DNA of 64,000 nt from Rotaria macrura (lineage: Eukaryota > Rotifera > Eurotatoria > Philodinida > Philodinidae). Where the stretch lies: NCBI GenBank assembly GCA_900239685.1, contig OENT01000550.1, positions 35,534 through 99,533 on the forward strand, read 5' to 3'. The position numbers were made by a program, and so were the translations under genes. Below, piece by piece: positions 14,301 through 26,906 of this stretch (the stretch's first letter is position 1; the number at the start of each line of letters is the position of its first letter). The notes under the pieces are model-generated. The model did no database searches, had not been told where the DNA came from, and was given only the letters and a program-made list of their open reading frames with translations.

Positions 14301-16042
14301 TGAAAATAAAATAAAAAACAAAAACTCAATGACTTGAGAGCTCTGTCTGTTCCAGTAAAAGAACATTGTTCGATGTGACTGTAGTCAAAAGTAAATTAAT
14401 TTTGTTTTCACTACGATTCATTGTTACTATTGTTTTTCTTTTCATTTATGTTCTTGTTTTTGAATTCTTATCAAACATAATAGAGTGAAAATAGGCGTAT
14501 TTATAAGCATGATATGACAATTCATGCTTGATAAACATTTTCTTGTCATTTTCCTATAGACGTATGTGAATAATGTTTTAAAAACAAAGGACTCTATCAA
14601 TGAACTGTAGAATTCCTCGGAAGAGACTTGTTGCAGATGCCCATCGATTGAGATTTATTCTTATCAAAGTCTTCTATGAGAGAATCACATTCAATATTTT
14701 GAATGTTCTAGACATATGAATCATCGATGACTCTCGCACAGTGAATCATTCGCTCTACATGACAGTGACACTAGAGAATATATTCAGCACAATCTATATT
14801 TGCAAAGATCGCGCTTCATAAAAACAAGCAATCCATGATAAATGAAAACGTTTTGGAGAGTCGAGAAAATTTTCATACAGTTTTCGAACAACTTCTGTAT
14901 GAAAATTCTCGTACCATTATGCTTATATCTGAACTGATAGCTAATTAAAATCTCTAAACATTAACAAATAGATGCAATAAATTTCTCACAACAATAAGAA
15001 TTCTATTGCATCATTATCATTTAACCATAGTTCATGTCTCCATTGTAAATATCCTTAAGATATGAATCTTATTCATCTAAGACTATAATAATTTCAATTA
15101 AAAAGAATTTTCTTTATTGTATTTGGCGAAGATTAGCGACGTACGTATGCATTTGTTTAATTGAGCATTCTCGATGGTTATTGGAATTCAATAGGTTTTT
15201 CTTTGATTTAGTAGCCAACATAAACTTTGTTTCTAATACATTTCTATTTGACGTACCTTAATAATCAACGTCTGAAAAGAACGTTTCGTTATAAATATTT
15301 AACTTGCCATGCAATTATCGTATTATGCGCCTTGCTTCAGAAGCTTTTGAACATGTCATCCTTACTTTCACTTTGATATTTGAGGCTTTTTGTTGAATTT
15401 AAAATTTCGAAGATTACCGAAAGATAGTATGTCTCAATTTGATCGGTTCAACTTTCTTGAAACATACATGCATAATCATTAGAATCAACCATGAATGATA
15501 ATTACAACGATGCATGGAACAGAAATATTTATAAAAAAGAAAGGATTGAGATGACTCTGGATTACATCGAAATTTTTAAGTATTGAATAAATAGTCGTTC
15601 GATATTGTCAATATTTTCCGGAAGCTACTCTATTGACCGAATATTAAATTAGAGAATTTCGTTAATTCATCGACGTAGAATTAGTTAAAAGAGTAAACAC
15701 TATTTCCAATGACTCTCTCAACAAAAAAAAATCAAACAATGCACCATTGATGGAGTCAAAAGAAATTTTTATTTTGTAATAATCAAAATGTGAATTATCG
15801 ACGTATCGAGGTGTGAGTGTCAACAAAAATTTCGATGAAAACAGCAGATAAGGTATGTAGAAAATAATATTCTATATTATTGTTTATTTCTTTCATATTT
15901 CAAATTAACTGGCTATGACCTTGTATTTCATTCAATTCATTGTTGTAAACAACGTAATAAGAACAGGAAGCATACATCTCTAATGATGTCAATAATAACA
16001 GACAGTTTGAATATCAAATTTCCATACAGAGAGAAGAAGAAA
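11318..16042. other. Gene-free spacer
   Basis: About 4.7 kb with no convincing exon on either strand. Small items only: a CCCACATCCACATCCACA word at 11500-11517, and an inverted repeat at 14862-14880 / 14895-14911 (CTGTATGAAAA stem) that could form a hairpin. Otherwise it is featureless AT-rich sequence. Confidence 0.5.
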
Positions 16043-16084
16043 ATGTTCGCTATGATTCTCACTTATTGTCTGTTTTACGCATGA
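16043..16084 (+). promoter_or_regulatory. Upstream ORF overlapping the next start codon (ATGA)
   Basis: A 13-codon frame starts at ATG 16043 and stops at TGA 16082-16084. The stop overlaps the ATG at 16081 of the membrane-protein gene in an ATGA arrangement. If the transcript starts upstream of 16043, this could limit translation of the main frame by requiring leaky scanning or reinitiation. The transcript start is unknown. Confidence 0.35.
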
Positions 16085-16560
16085 TCATGGTTTCAAATCA
16101 AAAGGTTGCCAGTGATTTAGTCATTTCTGTTTCAGCTATATTTATTCTAAGCACAACTATTTTATCCATATCAACCAATAATTGGAATGTAAACTATGAA
16201 AATTCGATTACCAATCGAACAGGTTTATTTCAACAATGTTCAAATGCATACTGTTGCGATACGAAAGAATTAGATCGATCAATAACATTATTAGCTTTAT
16301 TTACCATTATTATTCTCGCAACCAGTACAGTTCTATCATGTTTCTTGATGGCAATAACAACTGATTATACAAATCACTGTTACATTCTTGTACCATTAAC
16401 ATTATTCGGCGCAGGCATTCTGATGACATTAACATTAATTCAACTACTTGATCGAATTCCTCTGAATGGTTATTCTGCATTTATATTTTTTATTGATACT
16501 ATTCTTGCTTATTTATTAGGTGCAATATCAATTTTACATGCTAATATATTCTATTTCTAG
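16081..16560 (+). CDS. Claudin/PMP22-like four-transmembrane protein
   Basis: Single exon, 159 aa. Four hydrophobic segments lie near residues 12-31, 68-90, 101-120 and 135-157. The first extracellular loop contains W35, then GLFQQC (48-53) and a CC pair (58-59). This resembles the W...GLW...C...C signature of the claudin/PMP22/EMP superfamily, but with GLF in place of GLW. An N-glycosylation sequon NRT is at residue 45. Such proteins form cell-cell junction strands or organise membrane domains; its role here is unknown and the assignment rests on topology and loop pattern. A second in-frame ATG is at 16087; no ATG lies upstream in frame nearby. AATAAA at 16596-16601, about 35 bases past the stop, is a good polyadenylation signal. 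It converges with the minus-strand gene ending at 17196. Confidence 0.68.
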   Translation: MIMVSNQKVASDLVISVSAIFILSTTILSISTNNWNVNYENSITNRTGLFQQCSNAYCCDTKELDRSITLLALFTIIILATSTVLSCFLMAITTDYTNHCYILVPLTLFGAGILMTLTLIQLLDRIPLNGYSAFIFFIDTILAYLLGAISILHANIFYF

Positions 16561-17195
16561 TAGATTTCATTCTAGACATATAATCGACATTTTTAAATAA
16601 ATCTAAAACCTGTGTTTAAGATAGTGAATATTTTCTTTTGATCAAAAAACTATGGTTTCTGCTACAAAAAAGAATTCGATGTCAAGAAAACATAATACAT
16701 ACGTCGAATAGTTTAATTACTTCAATAGAAAATAAAAACTAAGAAATCAATCGTGTTTCAATGACAAGAACCCTTCCCAACCCCTGGCCACACGCTCGTT
16801 CATCATCTTGTACGGCGAGCTGAGAAACCAGACGACCTCTTGTCAAATCATTCTAACACGACATTCTTGTCATTCGACTCATCTAATTAATCATCATTTC
16901 AATTTTAAATAAATTCATATTATTGTTTTCTCAACTAAACGACAAACATTAATCTCATAAGCTTACTATCGACTAATAAAGAAAGATTAATTCTATCACT
17001 GTTGAATAGTTGAATGATTCTAAATTTCCTTTATGTTTAAGTGAACAATCATTGTTTCTGTTAGATTTCATATGCACGAGTATAATATTTTTTTTTCTTC
17101 GAAAGAGAAAATTTAACATAAGACGTATTTTCTGTGATCATATCTATACTTCGCGAATTTTTTTTAATTGTTTTTTATTGATTAAATATTCATAT

Positions 17196-17543
17196 TCATC
17201 CGGGTCCAAATGAAACAGGTACACGTTCAATAGCACGTAAACATTCATATTGTAGACGATACAAACTATATTCTCGCTGAAATTGTTTATCGTCATGTAT
17301 AGGTAATCCAAGTGCCATAGCCAATTCGAGCCATAACATGAATTCATGTTGTCGCTGTAACCATGCCGTATAATCGTCAATATAACAATATTTAGCAATT
17401 TGTTTATATTCAGCTGGTTTCAATTTTAATGGAGAAGAATTTCGTACTTGAATTTGGCTTGAGTTAATCGATGGCAGAACAATCACACTTAGCAGCATGC
17501 AAGAGATAAGTAGTGCTCGACGATTGATGATAAAAAACATCAT
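17196..17543 (-). CDS. Small secreted protein, family unknown
   Basis: Single exon, 115 aa. Residues 1-28 form a typical signal peptide: a basic RR pair, then a hydrophobic core ALLISCMLLSVIVL. The predicted mature part (about 86 aa) has two cysteines (C53, C101) that could form one disulfide, and a helical, aromatic-rich centre (W61, W71). It ends RVPVSFGPG with a terminal glycine. A terminal Gly can be the donor for C-terminal amidation in peptide hormones, but there is no dibasic cleavage site near it, only single Arg residues, so a neuropeptide role is speculative. I do not recognise the family. Two adjacent ATGs (17543, 17540) could each be the start. Confidence 0.6.
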   Translation of the reverse strand: MMFFIINRRALLISCMLLSVIVLPSINSSQIQVRNSSPLKLKPAEYKQIAKYCYIDDYTAWLQRQHEFMLWLELAMALGLPIHDDKQFQREYSLYRLQYECLRAIERVPVSFGPG

Positions 17544-20500
17544 TGCTCTTGTATATAAAAATCGACTACAATGAATGTTTAATCTTGATTAAAGCAAAGA
17601 AGAATAGATAATACGGACAAAGACTTTTTAATTCAAGTGCAAATAGTGGAAAATACTCAAACGTACAAAAATTATGATAAACTAGGTAGAATTTACGTAG
17701 AAATCATCTATAATTGCAGAGAATGATGATGATTGTGATGTATAAGAGAACATAATCTATTTTACATAGGAATTCATTCAAATCATCGTTAAAAATATCT
17801 GTAATTCATTGATTAATGTTTTCTTTGCTTAATAGATCAATTTAAGTCTAGTATGTAAGATTTTAAAAATATATCGTTCCTCTATTAGAAAATTTTAAAA
17901 GGATATTTTCAATAACTTTGGCGAGAATTGTTCGGACAATATTTAACAAGCAAGGATTAAAACTAGTACTTTTTAAGAAAATGATCCATACTAATCATGC
18001 TTCAATGGAGACACTGAATTTTTCTTTTCTATTTGAAACTGTAATAACCATTTTTGTTTTCATTGTAAAAATATAAACATAATTGATAAGTTTTATATTT
18101 CCAAATTTTCTATAAAAACGATAGCCGTCTATCTTGGGATAGTATTCAACATGAATCAGTCAATACACAACGCTAGATTTTTAGTTACGCGTAGTAAAGA
18201 GCCTTGTCGTATATCATTACAGAATCTCAACGGAAGAAAAACTGCCGAAAAGTTGTTCTATTTCTCAAGTAACTGTTCAAGTGTAATCAAGACATAGGAA
18301 AATCGTTTAATATTCTCTTTGAATGACCCCATATAAATATAAGATTCGCATAATTCGCTTTGAAGCATACTTGAAAGTATATTTAATTGTCAAGATATAT
18401 GTGTTTGTAACTCGAAATGCAATACTATACGACTACATAAAACTTACGGTGGATGTTTTAATGTTACAGACAGGGATGGAGTAATGAATTGTTTCAAGTC
18501 TTGAAAAGATGCATTCGTCGATTTTTATAGATTGTGCAGAGAAATGTCAACTCTTTTTTCTTCCTTGTCAGATTTTGTATTTAAAAAACAACGACTTTAG
18601 CTCAAAAAGAAAAGAATGTTTTTCAAAAGGGTGAATACAGTACGTCGACATATAAATCGTAGCTGCCTCATTTCTAACCATAGTTTACTGATGTGACATC
18701 ATTTCCTGGAGATAGCTTTTGTTGAGAGTAATTTAGAATTACATCAAAACATTTTTTAGTAGCTAATATAAGCAAAAGACACTAGCTTTGATGCAAGATA
18801 TGAAGTAATACAAATAGTATAATCTGTTTTGACGCATTAACAATAAAATATTTTTAATGCTGTTATGTTTAGTACGGGACAAACTTCGCAAATAGTTGTA
18901 TGCTGAATGTTTTATTTCAAACTATTGTCTTGTACAAGAGTGATGGTTAAAAAGAAAAGAATTATACAATTTCTTCATTCATTTGTATTGTTGTATTTGC
19001 AAAATAATGATCGGTATCGAATCATAAGATTGTTGAATAATGAATACATGTGTACTATGTATGAGATAACTCATAATTCAAAAATCACTACAAAAAGAGA
19101 CCATACAACAAAAGAATGATAGATTTTTTTGCATCGACAGAGAAAACCTAATTTTTAGTACTCATACATTCTGAATATTCAGGATTTATCAAAAATGAAT
19201 AAGTACAGTAAACTTCAAACACGATATATGTAATAAGGCGAAGTGCAGCAATATTATTTAGCTGAATTAATAATATAAAACTGTGATTATGTTATTCTTA
19301 TTTTGATAGGTGTTTGTTTTACAACTAAGCTGATGAATTACTTTTTATGTTTTGTATTTCCATATTGGCAAAGAAAAAAAAACCTTCGTCGCAACGGAAT
19401 TTACATGAAGTGTGAAAGGTTGCATTCATGCAATCGTTCAGCAGTATTACTTGATATTCGTATTCATTTCTAGATTTTCGACATAGGTACTCATCGTATC
19501 ATTTCTAGCAGAAGATGTATAGAAACATAACGTACTGTTATGCGATACTTTTCAATTTACCGGATATCGTCATGCAACACACCGGATTTTAATAGCATTT
19601 TAAATTTTGAGGAAATTTCAAAAACAAACTATTCAAACTTGAACTTGAATTCATTTTTATACTACAATGATTAAGCAAGAAATTTACTTTCAAATGCTCA
19701 TTTTTACAGAGTACAGTTTAATTAATTATTTATTTCGGTGTACACATACGTTTTACGACGTTAATCTGATGAATTTTTAATTCTGATAGTATTCAATCAA
19801 AAAGACGATCATCATAATGAGACAAGTTCATATCGAACTACTGTTCTATATTAGATTCTCTATTAAAAATGAATACTTAAACTTTTAATATAACTTTTTT
19901 GTACACACAATTTCAAATTAATCGACATATTTATGGAATTGAATACTAAATCTTCAAACAATTCATACTAACATGCGATGCAAAAGTCTTTGGACAAATG
20001 TCAAACTGTCGTAGATCGTCTGGCTGTGAGTTATAAATCCATCAATCTTTTTTCATTGGAAACAGCAAAGTTCGAACTACAAATTTTGTACTAGACTCAT
20101 TTCCCAAAACCGAATCTAAGAAGAAGGAAAAGTTAAAAACCCAACATCTCTACAAACGTTCTTGCGGATTTTTTCATCAGAAGATAAATGAGAAAAACAC
20201 ATTGAATAATGAGTTGTTGTAGCATAAACACTGCCTTTTCCAATCGTATATTGGAAGTTAACTTTACTCTTGGCTTCTGTACCCAAATATTTCATTCTTT
20301 GAAAGATACTAAAAATATGTTCGCCGTTTCTAATACTCGAACAATATGCAATGATAAAAAAAATATTATTTGAATTATTTTTTTTCTGCGAAATTTTTAC
20401 GATTGAACAAATTTCGAATAAATAACGAAAAATAACTTGAGTTCATGCATTATTTCCGAAGATGGTAGGTGATTATCTTGTAAAGTGATATATTTTTTGC

Positions 20501-22380
20501 ATAAGATTCGATGTTACAACAATTTCTTGTTTACAACATGTTTCAATAAAGAATCAAGAAGGACATAAAAACTTCTGTCAATGTTGATATCGATAGAGCT
20601 CTTGACGTGCTACATTTTCATGTAGTTTTTGTTCAAGCTTGATTCATGCGACTCGAAATAGTTGAATTGAGAAATGCAAACTTTTCAATCTGAAAAAACG
20701 TTACAAGAACGTTGTTTTTAGAGGTATTTGACTTCGAACTTTTTCTCCTTCTCATATTCGGTTTTGGAAAATATGTTTGGTATAAAATGTGTTGTTCGGA
20801 TTTTGTCCTTTCTAATCGAACACAATTGATTGTTTATAACTCAGTCAAACGGTCTAACACAATTTGATATTTGTTCAAAGACTTTTGCATCACGTGCTAT
20901 TTGATGCAAACTGATCTCAAATAAAATATTTCATAGAAACGGTCAAAAGAAATTCATTCTAACTACTATACTTAGTGCGCACTAGTATCTCGATGTTTAT
21001 GAATAGTCTACTACCAATATGAACTTATTGAAAGTTATCAATAATGAAACATTAGATTGTCTAGGAACATATAAATATTCCATTCAGGCCCTCCTCTATA
21101 TGAATGGTCAGACTATATAATTTGATATGCAAGCAGACATAATACTTACACTGGAGTGCATGTTAAATGAAGTGATTTCTCTCTGTTATCGCTTGGCAAG
21201 TAAAAATAAGCGCAATGATTTCGTCTTGCTTTGACAGATACTTGGAACAGACGCAACACACTTTTCATCAATTACTGGTATTTTGAGAATTAGAAATGCA
21301 TGCTGAACGATTTATACGAGACTTCCTTCACAATCAGTAAGAACTCGGTTGTGATTTTGTACGTATGATTGGTCATGCTAGAGCTTGAAAAACAATCTAG
21401 AGTGTGTAATTTCTCGTATAATAAACAGATATTTCAAAAGATATTATATTCTGATCAACATTACATAATCATCTCTGAGATATGAAGATCATCTGAAAAA
21501 CGAACAACTTTTTTCTAATTTCGATTTCAAAACCAGAATTCACATTTTATTGAACACTGATTTTTTCTATAGGAAATAAAAGTTTTATCTAAACTCTGGA
21601 ATGGTTTGTAAATTCTATAGAACACGAAGCACTATATCTACGATGTTGTGTAAATTTACCATTCAGTACAAGTAGAATTTATTTGAAGTCTCGAATATGA
21701 TGAAGTAGAGAGATTAAACAATATCAATCAATAGAATGAACAGCACAAAATCAGATTATAGATGATTACATGTCACGTACTTTCTTCTTATGATTCATAA
21801 ACAGATTGACGTTTAATCCTTATTAGAATTTTTTTCCAATAATATTTTCTAACAAATACCAGGAAGAGATATAAAGCCTTATATTTGATTTAATAATTAC
21901 TTCACAGATAATAGTGAATATGCAGTACAGTATTCCAATTAATTGAAAATACAGCATCTGCTAACCGATTAATGTTATCCAGCGGCGTGAAGAATGAATT
22001 ATTCATTAGTATTGTCGTCATACATGAAAATGTAGTTATCAGTGTTGGTTTTTGAGAAAGTTATTCGTTTGACAACAAATCAAGAGGAAAAAAAAGAGAA
22101 TAAGAAAAATTCAAGTAACCGTTCATTCATGTTTATCAAAGAGTAGTCCATTGTTTTCACTGTAAAGAGCGATAAGGAGAACGTGTACAAAAAAATAGGA
22201 CAAAGTATCCAATGATAATGACACAAATATACAGAAGTGGTATAATAAATAGACAGATGTATATAAACAAGATATAAAGTATGTTTGAGTACTTTAAATG
22301 AAATATTTCACATGTAAAACCAAGCGAAATATATAAGTGACACGATGACAAAAAAAAACACAGAAACAAAATCTAATCTT
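17544..22380. other. Gene-free spacer upstream of TAF4's 3' end
   Basis: About 4.8 kb, AT-rich. The longest frames (for example 18907-19119 and 22157-22369) have no protein-like composition, domain or splice context. No repeat or mobile element was recognised. Confidence 0.5.
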
Positions 22381-25300
22381 CTATGTTGATTTATCAAGTG
22401 CTTTGAACAGAAGTGATGATCTTTTAAGATGCTTATCTTTTTCCATGACAAGTATTAAATCACGAAGATTTGCTTGACGTTTTGTTTTTCTTAATTTCTA
22501 AAAAAAATATTTTAACGTTTACCACGGATATTTGTCAATATATGTAAACATACTAAATTGGCGTTAAATTTCAAGGTAGTTGCTGATTGATTAGGCGGAA
22601 TTCGTTCTAATACGTGTTGATCTTCAGTTGCACTTTCATCAAATTTACGTTTGTGTGCTTTTCCGTCGATCAGCCTTGTTTCCATTTGAGTTTGTTGCAT
22701 CTAAATTCAAACAAATAATAAATCTTAAAATCAAGACAAAAACAAAATGAGTAGCAATTCGAAAGCGATATACTTCTTGTACATTGTTTGTTATTTGTTG
22801 ATTCTAAAAAGAAAAAGAAAAAAATAAATACATGATTCGATATCAAACAGAAGAATTGAATAATATGTCGTCTGAGAAAAACTCTAGTGATGTCTTTCTA
22901 TTGTACAAGATAACAAAACAAAATGAACTACTAAATATTTTTCATTGAATCATATATTGACAATAATATTAGGATAAGTGAGATAGACAACACATATAGA
23001 TTAAAAAAAATCGGACCAAAGTGCATCTTTCATTTAAATGAAATAGTATTATGCATGTGCATTTTAATTTTTCTTTGTCAATAGAAACCAATCGATTAAA
23101 CTTACCCAGATAGACATACTCATTCGTTGTTCTGTTATTGATTTAATTTGTTCAATCAAATATTTAAGTCTTTCTTCAGTAGCATGCGAAATGAGTGCAA
23201 GAACAGAATCATCATGTATTGTCATGTTACTTCCTTCGATTCGTTTGTCTTTTTTAACTAAAATAAATCGATTGAAACAAAAACAACGAACTGATTTCAA
23301 TGATCTACCTGAGTGATCGAAACGTCGACGTAAAAGAACTGCTGGCAATAAGCGATGATCGTGAGCAATATGGCGCGCATGTCGATCATCAACTGCTCCC
23401 GAAGACGTTGTCAATAGTCCATTATTTCCGAGTACGTCATCCGTTGATTCATCTTCATTTCTGTAAAACCAAATCAATTTCAGGTACGTACAGTGAAATT
23501 CTATTCAGCTAATGCTTTATAAGAACAACAAGAGCGTTCGTAAACGAACGAAATCAGAATGATTGCTTGACGTTGGACATGAAAATCCCAAGAATGTTCT
23601 TGCTTATCTATGTGCGACGGGTAAAAATCTTTTATGACAACTATGATGATCATCAATGATAGCATCCAATATTTTACTTATCAACTCATTGTCATAACTG
23701 ACTGATGGCATAAAAAAAATATCAATTCATAAAATCAAATTTCGTTCACATGCCTTTCTTTTTGTTTTATTGCTGTAAGTAAATGGACTATTGAACTAAT
23801 TTTATTTGGTACCGTAGTCTGATAATCAATATAATGAAAGAAGCCATTACAATAGTATACTCTTCTCTATATGCTTCACGACCTCTATTCATGTAACATT
23901 TTCGAATCAAACTTCAAGACAATTACATAAAGCACAATCTCCGATACTAAGAAGAAAAACACACACAGCGGTGTTTTTTACTGTCTCAATTTGAATATTG
24001 TCATATGCAACGTCTCGTTCAACAAGCGCAATTTACCTATGAGCTTTCATGTCAAAATAGCTCAATGCCTGTAAACACATCGAAGACTTCTAACAGATTC
24101 ATATTTAACAGAAATTTCTAAACGATTGGATCTTATGAAAATCGACATTCATTAAAAAGTTGCGTCTTAGAAAATAACAAATGTTTTTCTCTCATCAGCG
24201 ATTTAATCATTGGAAGAATACGTATAGAATTTATTTGAAAATGTCGAGTATCAGATTACTGAGAGAATGACTACTTGACTTGCAAAACTTACGAGAGCTT
24301 AATGTAAACTATTCAAATATGTATGACTAACCTAAGTATGGTTCTCTGTTGAATTTGAATTTGTGGTTGTGGTTGTTGAAGAGTGGAAGTATTGATTAAT
24401 GATGCTGGTTGAGTTGTAACAATTTCTGTTTTGATAGGTTGATGATTAACAGTTATGATTTGAGGTTGATGAAGCGTTGTTGATGGTGATAGAAATGTTC
24501 GTTGTAGAATGGAATCCGACGGTTGAATAATGGTTTGCGACACAGGTTGAATTTGTTGTTGCCCAGTAAGAAGATTAGTATTCGATGATGGAGAAACAGA
24601 TGAAACAATTGGACGGATTCCCGTTATACTCTAGAAAATTCGTTGATTAATGAAAAGTAACAATAGAAAAACAAAATCGCTTTACAATTTGAGCTCGAGC
24701 TTGTTGTTGTTGTTGCTGTTGTTGACCGAGTAATGATGCTGTGGAACTAATTAATGTTGGTTGTGAGGTTTGTTGTAAAAGATTAATTTTTTGTTGTGGT
24801 TGTACTGTCGTATATAGTAATGGTTGTTGAATACCAGATGTCGATTGTTGATTCAAGAGAGATGGATTTACAACAACACGAGAGTTTGTTGTTGGTGCTG
24901 TCATGCTTGTTGATGCTGTAGTAATTGTATTGGTTTTACTCGATGGTAAATTTAATCGTTCTAACAATTCGATTGTAATGGGTTGACCAAATGTATTCTT
25001 CACAATTTGACGCATATGTGGCAGGGCTAACTACAACGAAAAGAAGAGAAATCTTTTTCAAGTTGTTCGACCAACACCGAATGAACATTTGTTTTTATCC
25101 TATCTATTACTACCATAGTTATCCGAATAACTGCAGACAACGAAGTTGAGATCATCTATTTGTGCTCGCTCAGAGAAACGTGTGAAAAAGCTGGATAAAC
25201 GGATCAAATGATTATCGTCAATAGACTTTCAGAGCTAAGTCAAAATTTCTCTAGAAATGATTCAACGACAATTCGAAGTGAATCTTCATATTAAACGTTT

Positions 25301-26906
25301 TCCTAGAAACAATTCTAGAATATTCAGAAAGTTTCTCGAACTAACGAAATCTGTTTTTCTATATATTTAACGGCATAATTATGTTTCGATGTAAACTTCG
25401 TTCTAAGGGTGATAACTAGGACAAATGAATACTTTATATTTGAGACGTGTGCATTCCAAAAAGTGCTTTCTAAGTATTCCAGAGATACATACTTATTTCA
25501 GCTAGTTTTGAAAAGTACACTCGAAACTCAAATGCTACATACCAAGTTAGAGAAGTCCATCTTCACTATTCATGTGTAGAATGGTTTGAAACGTGATTTT
25601 TATATCGTAGTACAAATCACTAGAATATTTTTATCGTTTCCTATACTCAAGTAATCAATTATACGAAACTGAAAGAAACATGATATACAGTTGTGAATAC
25701 GTCTAATAGATTCGAGACAAATCTTACTTCTACTATAGTATCATCTTGACAAAGGCACTCTTCTTCTATTATCATAAGAACATAGAATACTTTTCGAAAA
25801 TGAGTAGCTCTACAACAATACTAAACCATATGTATCCAAATTTGTTATTTATCAATCAGCATTCTCCAAAGAGAAGCCAGTCCTGACAAACTAAACATCA
25901 GAAAAAAACAGTCATATACATCATTGAATCTAACTTAGAATAAACTTCAATGAGAAAAATCATACAGAGAACATCAGATATGATCGTGTTCGAAAAAATT
26001 TCTCTTAATCAAAGATTTTTTATAATATTCGATTGAAATTCATCCGTTAGTAAGCTAGAGAAAAACCTACTGATAGTTTGGGTATAGAGTACGGGGTGTG
26101 TTTTTGTAAATCGAATGGAAAATGAAATATTACTTTGAAAAATGGCACCAGTGATGTATGTGGTTGTGATTTATAAAGTGTATGCAATCGTTGAGTAAAT
26201 GATTCTGGATCGATTGTACCATCCAAAAGATCTTGTATACATGATCGAACCATGGGTAATTTTTCAGGAGCTTGCTTTTCAGCAAGTTTGAGTAATGTTG
26301 TTAAAAATGTTCGACATTTTGCAACAAAATCATTGATTTGAGCATCGGTAAATTTTGATGCTTGTGGCGCTGCTACAGTTTGACGAACAACTGGTTGCGT
26401 AACTATTTTAGCTGGTAAGATGGATGAATGTTGTTGAATAATTTGAGGAGATTCTTTAAGAAGAACATAAGAATAAGAAATATCTTCCCGTTCAGTGATC
26501 TTACCTTTTTGAATGGCGGTTGAATAGTGAACTTTGGGAGATAATTGTGTTGCATTACTTGTCCAAATTGTTTGAGGTGAAAATTGATTTTGTGAAGTTA
26601 TTGGTGAATTAAGACGAACAATATTTGTTGGTGTTGTTATTGTTCCACTAGATATTGTTTGTTGTTGATGATGCTGTTGAATGAATGTCCCATTCTGAGT
26701 ATTTGTATTGCGAATGTTTTGTGTCGTATTTCCAATATTATTTATTGTTAAATTATTACTAACTGCTTGAGTAAATAATAATGTTGTCTAATAAATGGGA
26801 AGTTCATCTCTTTGAGAAAATAGAATTTCTTATTTAATTGACTTACAGGTGTTGGTAACACTTGAAGTTTGCTCGCATTAGAAAATGGAGATGGAGAAGA
26901 GTTCAT
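22381..26906 (-). CDS. Taf4: TFIID subunit TAF4
   Basis: Ten exons on the minus strand: 26906-26847, 26787-26505, 26453-26134, 25030-24686, 24630-24332, 23460-23309, 23257-23106, 22803-22774, 22700-22554, 22497-22381, giving 634 aa. The TAFH/NHR1 domain starts in exon 3 (FTDAQINDFVAKCRTFLTTL ... LLDGTIDPESFTQRLHTL) and runs across a 1.1-kb intron into LALPHMRQIV of exon 4. A Gln/Thr/Ser-rich activator-binding middle follows in exons 4-5. Exons 6-7 encode the histone-fold region that pairs with TAF12; LALISHATEERLKYLIEQI matches the VSYVSHATQQRLQNLVEKI segment of human TAF4. The last exon encodes the conserved terminus ANLRDLILVMEKDKHLKRSS. The protein scaffolds RNA polymerase II preinitiation. 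Exon 8 is a 30-base microexon. Human TAF4 is over 1,000 aa; the N-terminal low-complexity part is short here. Confidence 0.92.
25031..26133 (-). other. Intron 3 of TAF4
   Basis: 1,103-base AT-rich intron inside the TAFH domain between LVPFFK and LALPHMRQ. No internal ORF or repeat was recognised. The other long intron (23461-24331) is similar. Confidence 0.8.
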
